Assembly (NCBI GenBank): GCA_964507325.1
Contig: CAZDQL010000053.1
Span: forward strand, 1-43,467
From: CAZDQL01 sp964507325
GTDB lineage: Bacteria; Planctomycetota; UBA1135; GCA-002686595
Length of the DNA stretch: 43,467 nt
Reading direction: 5' to 3'
The position numbers were made by a program, and so were the translations under genes. Of this stretch, positions 25,293 to 32,202 are shown piece after piece; the first letter of the stretch is position 1; each line of letters starts with the position of its first letter. The notes beneath the pieces are model-generated. The model was given only the letters and a program-made list of their open reading frames with translations, had not been told where the DNA came from and made no database searches.

Positions 25293-25811
25293 ATGCAGCA
25301 TTTCAAGCGCAAGAAGAAGCTGATCAACTCCCGCCTGCAGCTCAAGCTCATCGGGGTGTTCCTCGGTGTCTCGTGTGTGGCCAGCCTCTTTCAGGTGGTG
25401 CTGCTCAACCGCTCGATGATGAGCCTGGCGCAGCATCTGCCGCAGGAGGGGGACAGACTGCTCGGGCAGCTGCCCGGCATCCTGCTGACGAACATCGTCT
25501 TGACGATCGGAGTCCTGTGTCCCTTGACCTTCCTGGTCGGCCTCTTGGTGACCCACCGCGTAGCGGGTCCCGCCTACCGGATGACGCAGCACTGCAAAGC
25601 GGTCGCCCGTGGTCAGGACGTCGGCCCCTGCCGCATCCGCAAGGACGACGAACTGTGGGAGCTGTGTGACGCGCTGAACGAGGCGCTGGACCACCTGCGT
25701 TCCGAGACTGCCCAGGACGGGCCGAGCGCGGGGCGCTCCGAGGTGGAGGATGCTCCCAGCCTAGCGGGCAAGGATGAGCAGCCCGCGCGAGAGCGCAGCG
25801 ACGCGGGCTGA
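25293..25811 (+). CDS. HAMP-domain membrane protein of the pilin locus
   Basis: A 172-residue protein: a basic N-terminus (KRKKKLINSRLQLKLIG), a first membrane helix (VFLGVSCVASLFQVVLL), a short exported loop, a second helix (ILLTNIVLTIGVLCPLTFLVGLLV), then a HAMP-like linker (THRVAGPAYRMTQHCKAVARGQD...) and a short coiled segment ending in a polar tail. No kinase, cyclase or methyl-accepting domain follows. This build (two helices plus HAMP only) is, in my recollection, often found beside pilin genes in delta-proteobacteria-like genomes. It may tune or anchor the pilus machine. It converges on the APS kinase gene after eight bases. Confidence 0.7.
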   Translation: MQHFKRKKKLINSRLQLKLIGVFLGVSCVASLFQVVLLNRSMMSLAQHLPQEGDRLLGQLPGILLTNIVLTIGVLCPLTFLVGLLVTHRVAGPAYRMTQHCKAVARGQDVGPCRIRKDDELWELCDALNEALDHLRSETAQDGPSAGRSEVEDAPSLAGKDEQPARERSDAG

Positions 25812-25819
25812 AGGTCGAC

Positions 25820-26380
25820 TCAGGCCGAGAGCTCGGTCCTCGCCGCCGCCGGCACGAGGCCCTGGGCCACCAGGTAGTTCAGGATCTTGTCGGTGGAGGA
25901 CTGGATGTCCTCCTCCCCGGTGTGCACGACGACCTCCGGGTTGACGGGCGGCTCGTAGGGATCCGAGACGCCGGTGAAGTTGGCGATCTTGCCGGCGCGG
26001 GCCTTGCGGTAGAGCCCCTTCGGATCGCGCTTCTCCACCACTTCCAGCGGAGCCTCGACGTAGACCTCCACGAAGGTGGCGTCCGCGGCCCTGCGCACCT
26101 CGTCGCGAATGGCGATGTAGGGCGAGATCGCGGCGGTGATGGCCGCGGCGCCGTTGCGCGCCACCAGGTTGGCGACGAAGCCGATGCGGCGGATGTTCGT
26201 GTCGCGGTCCTCTTTGCTGAAGCCCAGGCCCTTGGAGAGGTTGGTGCGCACGACGTCCCCGTCGAGGACCTCCACGTTCACCCCGCGCTCGCGCAGGACC
26301 GGCGCGACGCACTCGGCCAGGGTCGACTTGCCGGCTCCCGAGAGACCGGTGAACCAGAGAATGAAACCGTTGTTCGACAT
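25820..26380 (-). CDS. cysC: Adenylylsulfate kinase
   Basis: A 186-residue APS kinase, which phosphorylates adenylyl sulfate at the 3' position to give PAPS, the donor for sulfotransferases and sulfate reduction. Motifs: P-loop GLSGAGKST near the N-terminus, LDGDVVRTNLSKGLGFSKED, DRDTNIRRIGFVA, ISPYIAIRDEVR, RDPKGLYRKARAGKIANFTG and SDPYEPP. The length is normal for stand-alone CysC. The ATG at 26380 begins MSNNGFILWFTGLSGAGK; in-frame codons upstream are unrelated. It follows the sulfatase-like gene by 52 bases on the same strand. No CysD/CysN sulfate adenylyltransferase is in the window, so APS must be made elsewhere. PAPS use would produce the PAP that the CysQ-like enzyme removes. Confidence 0.92.
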   Translation of the reverse strand: MSNNGFILWFTGLSGAGKSTLAECVAPVLRERGVNVEVLDGDVVRTNLSKGLGFSKEDRDTNIRRIGFVANLVARNGAAAITAAISPYIAIRDEVRRAADATFVEVYVEAPLEVVEKRDPKGLYRKARAGKIANFTGVSDPYEPPVNPEVVVHTGEEDIQSSTDKILNYLVAQGLVPAAARTELSA

Positions 26381-26432
26381 GGTGGGAGTCAGGTCAGGAA
26401 AGGAATCGATTGGGGGGTTCGAGGCGCCCGGG

Positions 26433-27398
26433 CTAGCGCAGCTTGCCCTCGAGATAGGGCACCTCGTAGCACTTGTCGTGCATGATCGGGCCGTGTCCGA
26501 AGTACCCGGATTCACCGAAGAGCTCGCCGTGGTCGGCGGTGACGATGATCCAGGTGTTCTCGGGAACCAGGTCGTAGAGCTGGGGGAAGACCTCCTGGTC
26601 CAGGTAGCGCACGGTGTCGATCTGCCGTTCGCGGAGCTGGTCCAGACGGTCCTGGTCGAAGAACTGGAACTCCTCCTTGAAGCGCTCCTCGTCCTCGTCC
26701 TCGGTCCCCTCGAGCTGGTCGTTCATCTTCTTGAAGACTCCGTTCACGCCGCTGATGCGCGGCCACATCGAGGAGTCCTCGTCGGGCTTGGCGTAGGGGT
26801 AGTGCGTCTCGCCCACGTTCAGCATGTAGAAGGCCGGCCGCTCGCTGTCGAACTTCATCGTCGGCAGCATGGCGGCCATGTCGTTGTGGCTGTCCATCAA
26901 CTGGAAGCTGTCGAAGTCCCGGTTGACCCCGGTCTTGGGGTTCAAGACCGGCAGTGACACGCGCGCGTGGGTGGTGTAGCCCAGGGTGTTGCGCAGGAGC
27001 CCCGGCAGCCACAGCCCCGGCACCATCTTGGCGAACTCGATTCCCTCGGCGCCCAGCCGCTGGTTGTAGTTGAAGAAGTCCTCCTTGTAGTACTCGGAGG
27101 CGTAGACGTTGGGCGGCGTGGTGTGCGGCAGGAGCCCGGTCAGCAGGTTGTAGTGCGAGGGCGCCGTCCAGGAGGCATAGCTGTAGCGCTTCTCCACCTT
27201 GCCGAGCTTGCTGATCGTCTTCGGCTCCGCCGCCAGGAACGAGTCGTAGCGCAGGGAGTCGAGGATGATGATGATGAAGTTGTTCTCGGCTTGCGGCTCG
27301 GGACGCGGCCCCATGGGGCGCAGCGCGGGGCGCGGCGGCAGCTTGGGGCGGGGGCCCGAGGGAGCCTTCTTCTTCTTGAAGCGATCGAGGAAGCCCAT
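26433..27398 (-). CDS. Sulfatase-like alkaline phosphatase superfamily hydrolase, short form
   Basis: A 321-residue protein with a basic, Pro-rich N-terminus (FLDRFKKKKAPSGPRPKLPP) instead of a signal peptide, so probably cytosolic. Catalytic motifs: metal-binding IIIILDSLRYDSF, the nucleophile region SWTAPSHYNLLTG, where a Thr stands in place of the formylglycine Cys/Ser of true sulfatases, GETHYPYAKP, and the metal site VTADHGELFGESGYFGHGP. The fold looks complete though short. Activity on phosphate or phosphonate esters is more likely than sulfate-ester hydrolysis, because there is no C/S-x-P-x-R. It lies between the RHH gene (56 bases upstream) and cysC (52 bases downstream) in one leftward unit. 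Confidence 0.7.
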   Translation of the reverse strand: MGFLDRFKKKKAPSGPRPKLPPRPALRPMGPRPEPQAENNFIIIILDSLRYDSFLAAEPKTISKLGKVEKRYSYASWTAPSHYNLLTGLLPHTTPPNVYASEYYKEDFFNYNQRLGAEGIEFAKMVPGLWLPGLLRNTLGYTTHARVSLPVLNPKTGVNRDFDSFQLMDSHNDMAAMLPTMKFDSERPAFYMLNVGETHYPYAKPDEDSSMWPRISGVNGVFKKMNDQLEGTEDEDEERFKEEFQFFDQDRLDQLRERQIDTVRYLDQEVFPQLYDLVPENTWIIVTADHGELFGESGYFGHGPIMHDKCYEVPYLEGKLR

Positions 27399-27454
27399 GG
27401 CGTTGCGGGTGGAGGGCGAAGAGTCAGCCCTTGGTCATCGTCAGGGAAGGGGCG

Positions 27455-27682
27455 CTAGAGGTAGCCCAAGTTGCGGAGCTTGCGCTTGACGTCGTCCAGT
27501 TCCTCGGAGGTGTAGTCCCCCTGCTCGCGCGCCTCGCGGTGCGCCTCCGCCTCCCCCATCAGGTCCCGCAGGACGTAGACGATGAAGTCGGTGGGCGAGT
27601 CGAAGCCGGAGTCCTCCACCACCTGCTGGATGCGGCGATAGAGGGGTCGCGGGATCTTGATGGTGACCTTGCTCTCGCGCAC
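27455..27682 (-). CDS. Ribbon-helix-helix-like regulator
   Basis: A 75-residue protein: a basic beta strand (ESKVTIKIPRPLYRRIQQVV), a turn (DSGFDSP), a second helix (TDFIVYVLRDLMGEAEAH) and an acidic tail ending VKRKLRNLGYL. This is the Arc/CopG ribbon-helix-helix build and resembles the protein at 16137-16334, which also ends in LR-x-LGY. It is the first gene of a leftward unit with the sulfatase-like enzyme and cysC. Upstream, the dyad at 27747-27807 holds four GGAGTG/CACTCC half-sites with 11-base spacing and a TACAAT -10-like hexamer in the middle, as expected for an autoregulated RHH gene. DNA binding is inferred from the fold pattern and the site, not shown. Confidence 0.7.
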   Translation of the reverse strand: MRESKVTIKIPRPLYRRIQQVVEDSGFDSPTDFIVYVLRDLMGEAEAHREAREQGDYTSEELDDVKRKLRNLGYL

Positions 27683-27746
27683 GGCGTCGGTGGGTGGGGG
27701 TTCAGGACCTGGGAAGAACTGTGGAGGGTTGCGGGGGGTCCGACCC

Positions 27747-27807
27747 GGGGTGCACTCCTATAGCACTCCGATTGTACCCCGATTGGAGTGTTCGGGGAGT
27801 GCAGCCC
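27747..27807. promoter_or_regulatory. Nested four-half-site dyad, candidate operator of the RHH gene
   Basis: Centred on 27777, TGCACTCC (27751-27758) pairs with GGAGTGCA (27796-27803), and inside it CACTCC (27764-27769) pairs with GGAGTG (27785-27790). In each arm the two half-sites are offset by 11 bases, about one helical turn. The leftward -10-like hexamer TACAAT (complement of 27771-27776) sits in the centre, 89 bases from the RHH start. This geometry suits dimers of a ribbon-helix-helix repressor on its own promoter. The divergent lipoprotein gene (27958) may share the control. Confidence 0.5.
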
Positions 27808-27957
27808 CTATTTTTGCACCTTCACTGTAAATCACCGGGCCTCGCAGGGTCGACCTTTACCCGCGACGGGCGCTCGCGGGGCGCCGGGGGTGCCCGTAGG
27901 ACCCGTTCGATGCGGGGTAGACTTCCCGCCGAGACCCGAACGACCCACTGGCCCACC

Positions 27958-28470
27958 ATGAGACGTCTCCGCTCCCTCGCCCTCGTCCTGCCCCTCTTCG
28001 CGGCCGCCTGTGGCGGCGGCATCGATCCCGAGACGGCCGCGGTAGACGGCCGCGACGCATTGGCGGCGCGCAATCACGACGCCGCCGTCGAGTACTTCGA
28101 CGTCGCCCTGGAGGGGCTCGACGCGAGCTCTCCCGACTACGTCTCCCTCAAGATCGGGCGCTTGCAGGCCCTCGCTCACCTCGAGGGCAAGGGTGAGGAA
28201 GTGGTCGAGGAGATGGAGGCCCTCAACGCCGAGATCACCGACGACACGCGGCTGCTGCCCCGCGACTTCAAGTTGGTGACCACCGATCTAGTCTCGGCGG
28301 GGCAATACGAACCGGCCGCCTGGGTGATGGACCTGGGCGTGAAGCGCTATCCCGGCGACCCGACGATGAAGGAGGTCGCGGACAAGGTGGTCCTGGCCGT
28401 CGAGAGCGCCGGCGACGAGGGCGCCCTATCCGCGCTCGATGGCATGGGCTACCTGGGCGGCGGCGACTGA
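27958..28470 (+). CDS. Small lipoprotein with TPR-like repeats
   Basis: A 170-residue protein with a lipoprotein signal (RSLALVLPLFAAACGGG; Cys about residue 20, a loose but acceptable lipobox) and helical repeats of TPR type (GRDALAARNHDAAVEYFDVAL, then LKIGRLQALAHLEGKGEEVV). It ends SALDGMGYLGGGD, again a GYL tail. The function is unknown; TPR lipoproteins usually serve as scaffolds in envelope complexes. The ATG at 27958 is the first with a signal peptide. It is divergent from the RHH gene across the dyad and converges on the aminotransferase gene after 12 bases. Confidence 0.7.
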   Translation: MRRLRSLALVLPLFAAACGGGIDPETAAVDGRDALAARNHDAAVEYFDVALEGLDASSPDYVSLKIGRLQALAHLEGKGEEVVEEMEALNAEITDDTRLLPRDFKLVTTDLVSAGQYEPAAWVMDLGVKRYPGDPTMKEVADKVVLAVESAGDEGALSALDGMGYLGGGD

Positions 28471-28482
28471 TCCGCGCCCGCC

Positions 28483-29610
28483 TCAGCCGTCGAGAGCCGC
28501 CTGGAGAGCCGCGACCACGCGCTCTCCCTCGGCGTCGGTCATCGTGGCGGACACCGGCAGGCTGAGCACCTCCGCCGCGGCCCGCTCCGTCTGGGTCAGC
28601 TCCCCCGCGCAGCGGGAGCTGTCGCCGGCAGCGTAGACCGGCAGACGGTGCAGCGGCTTGTCGTAGTAGACCATCGTCCCGATCCCCATCTCCGTCAGCC
28701 GCTCCCGCACCGCGTCGCGGCGGCCGTCGGTGACGCGGATCGTGTACTGGTGGTAGACGTGCTTGCACCCCTCGCGCACCGCGGGGGTGGAGACGTCCGA
28801 CCGGCCCGCAAGGGCCGCGTCGTAGCGCGCTGCGTGCCGGCGGCGCGCCTCGTTCCAGGACTCGAGCAGGGGCAGCTTGACCCTGAGCACCGCCGCCTGC
28901 AGCTCGTCCAGCCGGGAGTTGTAGCCGACGATCTGGTGCTCCCCGCGCCCCTTGGAGCCGTGGCCGCGCAGCATGCGCGCGCGCTCCGCGCAGTCGTCGT
29001 CGTCGGTGGTGATCAACCCACCGTCCCCACAGCCCCCCAGGTTCTTGGTGGGGTAGAAGGAGAAGGCCGCGGCGGTCCCCATACCGCCGGCGGAGACGCC
29101 CCCACCGGTGGCGCCGAAGGCCTGGGCGGCGTCCTCGAGGATGCCGATGCCGCGCTCCTCGGCCAGCGCCCGGACGGCGTCGATGTCGGCGGTCTGGCCG
29201 AAGAGGTGCACCGGCATGATCGCCTTGGTGCGCTCGCCGATCGCCTCGGGGAGGCGCTCCGGGTCGAGGTTGAAGGTCGCCAGGTCGATGTCGGCGAAGA
29301 CCGGGGTGGCCCCCACCAGGCTGATCGACTCGGCGGTGGAGATGAAGGTGAAGGGGGTCGTGACGACCTCGTCCCCCTGCTCCACCCCCATCGCGCGCAG
29401 GGCGATCACCAGGGCGTCGGTACCGGAGTTCACGCCGATCGCGTGGCGTACGCCGAGGGCTTCGGCGGCCTCCTCTTCGAAGGCGTTCACCTCGGGGCCG
29501 AGGATGAAGCGGCACCCGCTGAGCACGCGCTGGATGGCGTAGGTGAGGGGTTCGCGCAGGCTCTCGATCTCGCGCGGGATGTCGAGGAAGGGAACTGAGG
29601 TGTCGGACAT
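28483..29610 (-). CDS. wbpE: DegT/DnrJ/EryC1/StrS aminotransferase, WbpE-like
   Basis: A 375-residue PLP-dependent sugar aminotransferase. Family motifs: RFILGPEVNAFEEE, GVNSGTDALVIALRAMG, TTPFTFISTAESI, IMPVHLFGQTADIDAV, ILEDAAQAFGA, the PLP lysine in SFYPTKNLGGCGDGG, and YNSRLDELQAAVLRVKL. It resembles WbpE/WlbC, which aminate the 3-keto group of a UDP-2-acetamido-2-deoxy hexuronate to a 3-amino sugar. The WbpB-like dehydrogenase that would make the substrate is the next gene upstream, so the two form a pathway pair for UDP-2,3-diacetamido uronic acid used in O-antigen or surface glycans. The start is ATG 29610 (MSDTSVPFLD); an earlier ATG would lie inside the palindrome 29629-29807. No acetyltransferase is seen here. 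Confidence 0.85.
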   Translation of the reverse strand: MSDTSVPFLDIPREIESLREPLTYAIQRVLSGCRFILGPEVNAFEEEAAEALGVRHAIGVNSGTDALVIALRAMGVEQGDEVVTTPFTFISTAESISLVGATPVFADIDLATFNLDPERLPEAIGERTKAIMPVHLFGQTADIDAVRALAEERGIGILEDAAQAFGATGGGVSAGGMGTAAAFSFYPTKNLGGCGDGGLITTDDDDCAERARMLRGHGSKGRGEHQIVGYNSRLDELQAAVLRVKLPLLESWNEARRRHAARYDAALAGRSDVSTPAVREGCKHVYHQYTIRVTDGRRDAVRERLTEMGIGTMVYYDKPLHRLPVYAAGDSSRCAGELTQTERAAAEVLSLPVSATMTDAEGERVVAALQAALDG

Positions 29611-29628
29611 GGCGGCGGTAGTGGTCGA

Positions 29629-29807
29629 GCCCGGATTATTCATGAGCGTTCGCCCCAGTGCACGCCAAGTCCGCCCTGGTGCGCGAGTTGGCGCCGATCG
29701 GCGCGCAGGCGGGGCCTCTGTGCCCCGTCGAGCACCGAGCGGCGCCGAATCGTGCGCCTGGGCGGACTTGGGGTGTGCTGGGGTGGGCGCTCATGAATAA
29801 TCCGGGC
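29629..29807. repeat. 179-bp palindromic element with 20-bp perfect terminal repeats
   Basis: The outer 20 bases at 29629-29648 (GCCCGGATTATTCATGAGCG) are exactly the reverse complement of 29788-29807. The interior keeps imperfect pairing to the centre, where GGGGC (29711-29715) pairs with GCCCC (29722-29726). It lies between the two co-directional sugar genes and reaches to 18 bases from the aminotransferase start, so their transcript would carry a long hairpin. The AT-rich TTATTCATGA in the ends differs from local GC content and suggests insertion. Confidence 0.65.
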
Positions 29808-29859
29808 AAGGCGGACGACGGAGAGGCGGCCCCCCGCGCGCGCGGGTGCGAGCGCAGCG

Positions 29860-30777
29860 TCACTTCGTCGCCTCCTGGGCGAGCGGGGTCGCGCGTCGCA
29901 CGCGGTCGGCCAGTGCGATGGCGGCGCGGGCCTCGGGGATTCCGTAGCCCCCTCCGGAGAGGACCTCCCGGTAGAGCTTGGTGTGCAGGCCGACGGTGCC
30001 CTTGGAGAGGTCGTAGACCTCGCCGTCCACGGCCAGGCGGCGGAAGAAGGGCGGATCGGCGTTGCGCTTCTCAGGTGGCAGATCGTCGGCGTTCAACGAG
30101 AGCAACCAGCGCACCCGGGCGCGCTCCAGTTCGAAGATCCCGCTCACGCGGTCGATCGAGCGCCGCTGGACGGCCACGTCGCGCGCCGCGCCGAAGAGCG
30201 CCAGGAGCAGGTCGAGGAAGTGGATCCCCACTTCCATGATCAGGCCCCCCGAGCGGTCCTCATGGGCGTGCCAGGAGGCGAAGAACTCGGGCCCCCTCGC
30301 CAGCACGAAGTCGAGCTCGATCTCGGAGCGGCGGGCGGGGTCGACTGAGGCCGCCAGGCGCAGGATCTCGGGGTGCAGGCGCAGCTGCAGGATGGCGCTC
30401 ACGCGCCTGCCGCTGGTCCGCTCGAGTTCCTCGAGCCCGTCGAGCTGCGCGGGATCGAGCGCCAGGGGCTTCTCGCAGATCACGTGCGCCCCGAGCCCCA
30501 GGCCGAGGGTGGTGTGCTCGACGTGCAGGTGGTTGGGGGTGCAGACCACGACGTAGTCCGCGCCGCGACCCGCCTCCCGCTCGCGCCGCAGGTAGGTCTC
30601 GAAGGCCGCCTGTTGCGTGAAGCCGTTCGCCCGCGGGAAACGATCCACCATGCCAGCGGGCATCCCGGCGGGGTCGAGCGCGGCGATCAGCTCGCCGCCG
30701 AGGTCGTGGATCGCGCGCAGGTGGCGATCGGCGACAGCGGCGCTGGCGCCGAGCAGGGCAAAGCGCTGTTCAACCAT
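29860..30777 (-). CDS. wbpB: Gfo/Idh/MocA dehydrogenase, WbpB/WlbA-like
   Basis: A 305-residue NAD-dependent sugar dehydrogenase. It matches WbpB/WlbA, the UDP-N-acetyl-2-amino-2-deoxyglucuronate 3-oxidase, more closely than the family at large: FALLGASAAVADRHLRAIHD with no standard GxGxxG, LGGELIAALDP, ADYVVVCTPNHLHVEHT, ICEKPLALDPAQLDGLEELE, SAILQLRLHPEILRL, and GGLIMEVGIHFLDLLLALFG with the active-site His. It forms the 3-keto substrate for the WbpE-like aminotransferase downstream. The start is ATG 30777. An 80-plus-base region with the palindromic element separates the two genes, both leftward. Downstream in the pathway, an acetyltransferase (WbpD) is absent from the window. Confidence 0.85.
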   Translation of the reverse strand: MVEQRFALLGASAAVADRHLRAIHDLGGELIAALDPAGMPAGMVDRFPRANGFTQQAAFETYLRREREAGRGADYVVVCTPNHLHVEHTTLGLGLGAHVICEKPLALDPAQLDGLEELERTSGRRVSAILQLRLHPEILRLAASVDPARRSEIELDFVLARGPEFFASWHAHEDRSGGLIMEVGIHFLDLLLALFGAARDVAVQRRSIDRVSGIFELERARVRWLLSLNADDLPPEKRNADPPFFRRLAVDGEVYDLSKGTVGLHTKLYREVLSGGGYGIPEARAAIALADRVRRATPLAQEATK

Positions 30778-30809
30778 GTCGCACAGGATGCCGCAATCGG
30801 CCGCGAAAG

Positions 30810-32093
30810 TCAGACCTTCCTAGGGGAACCCTTGTGCTCGACCGCCGCCAGCCCATCCTCGAGGTCCCTGATGATGTCGGTCGGGCTCTCCAGCCCGATG
30901 GAGAGCCGGATCCCCTGGAAGCCGCCGCCCTCGCCGTAGACGGAGTGGGTCATGCTCTCCGGCATCTCGATCAGCGTCTTGGTGTGGCCCAGGCTGACCG
31001 CCAGGGTGATCGAGTAGGCCTCCTCGGCCACGGCGTCGACGAACTCCGCCGCGTCCACCGTGGCCGAATCGAGCGCGAAATGGATCATGTTCCCCGGCGC
31101 GAAGTCGCCGTCGAAGTCGCGCAGCTGCTTCTGGGCGAGCTCCTTCTGCGGGTAGCTGTCCAGCCCCGGGTAGGTGACCTGCGCGACGGCGGGCTGCTCC
31201 TGGAGCCAGCGCGCCACCTTGCCGGCGGTGTACTGCTGGCGCTTGAGGCGCACCGGCAGGGTGGGCAGGCCGTAGACCATGATCGCCCAGGCGGACTTGG
31301 CCGAGAGGATGCCCCCGAAGTCCTTGCGGTAGAGCAGGAGGCTGGAGAGCAGCGCCCGCGGCACGATCGCCGCGCCCCCGACCTCGGTGCCGAAGCCCCC
31401 CATGTTCTTGGTCAGGCTGTGCAGCACCACGTCGGCCCCCAGCCCCAGGGGACGTTGCGCGAAGCTGGTGGCGAAGGTGTTGTCGACCAGGATCAGGATC
31501 TCGCGCCCCGTCTCGCGCTCGGCGTTGACCTCGTCGACCAGGGCGCGCATGGCGCCGATGTCGATCAGCTGCAGCGTGGGGTTGGTGGGCGTCTCGAAGT
31601 AGAGGACGCGCGTGGCCGGGGTGATGGCGGCACGCAGCGCCTCGTGATCGTTCATGTCGATGCGCTCGACCCCGATCCCCAGCCGCGGGAACCAGTTCGT
31701 GAAGAGGGAGTGGGTGCAGCCGTAGACCTCCGGGTGCGCGATCACCGCGTCACCCACGGTCATCAGGGAGCACATCGTCGCGGAGATGGCGGCCATGCCG
31801 GAGGCGAAGGTGACACAGCAGTCGCCCCCCTCGGCGTCGGCCAACTCCCCCTCCAGGATCGAGCGCGTCGGCTCGTCCAGCCGGTCGTAGATGTAGACCG
31901 GCGCCTCTCCCCTGTCGCTCACGTAATGGCCGAACTCGCTGAAGCCGCGCGCTCCGCGCCGCGACGAGTCCAGACGGTAGGTGGTCGAGGAGGAGAGCGG
32001 TGGCGTGACGTGGTGCGAGAAATCCCACTTGGCGGAGTGATCCGGCCCGTGCACCAATCGGGTCGTCGCCTTGTACTTGCTGCGCCTGGCCAT
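30810..32093 (-). CDS. Cys/Met-metabolism PLP-dependent lyase or synthase
   Basis: A 427-residue member of the cystathionine gamma-synthase / methionine gamma-lyase family. Motifs: PLSSSTTYRLDSSRR, IYDRLDEPTRSILEGELADAE, CVTFASGMAAISATMCSL, HPEVYGCTHSLFTNWFPR, YFETPTNPTLQLIDI, LVDNTFATSFAQRPLGLGAD, the PLP lysine in SLTKNMGGFGTEVGG, and VSLGHTKTLIEMPESMTHS. The reaction among the family (gamma-synthase, gamma-lyase, O-acetylhomoserine sulfhydrylase) cannot be fixed by eye; no partner enzyme is adjacent. It starts at ATG 32093, 109 bases from the divergent fusion gene, so they may share a promoter region. It may be followed by the WbpB gene after 32 bases. Confidence 0.82.
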   Translation of the reverse strand: MARRSKYKATTRLVHGPDHSAKWDFSHHVTPPLSSSTTYRLDSSRRGARGFSEFGHYVSDRGEAPVYIYDRLDEPTRSILEGELADAEGGDCCVTFASGMAAISATMCSLMTVGDAVIAHPEVYGCTHSLFTNWFPRLGIGVERIDMNDHEALRAAITPATRVLYFETPTNPTLQLIDIGAMRALVDEVNAERETGREILILVDNTFATSFAQRPLGLGADVVLHSLTKNMGGFGTEVGGAAIVPRALLSSLLLYRKDFGGILSAKSAWAIMVYGLPTLPVRLKRQQYTAGKVARWLQEQPAVAQVTYPGLDSYPQKELAQKQLRDFDGDFAPGNMIHFALDSATVDAAEFVDAVAEEAYSITLAVSLGHTKTLIEMPESMTHSVYGEGGGFQGIRLSIGLESPTDIIRDLEDGLAAVEHKGSPRKV

Positions 32094-32202
32094 GGGGTTA
32101 TTCCTAGTCCGGAGAGTGCGGGTTGTCGATAGGCTGGATTCCCTAGCGGTCATTGGCGTGCGATGACGCATACTGCGAAGGCACGGCTGAGGAGGCCTTC
32201 CT

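Noticed and set aside
12770..29807. Integron attC sites
   Set aside because: The palindromes lack the GTTRRRY/RYYYAAC boxes, there is no integrase gene, and they are longer or differently organised than attC.
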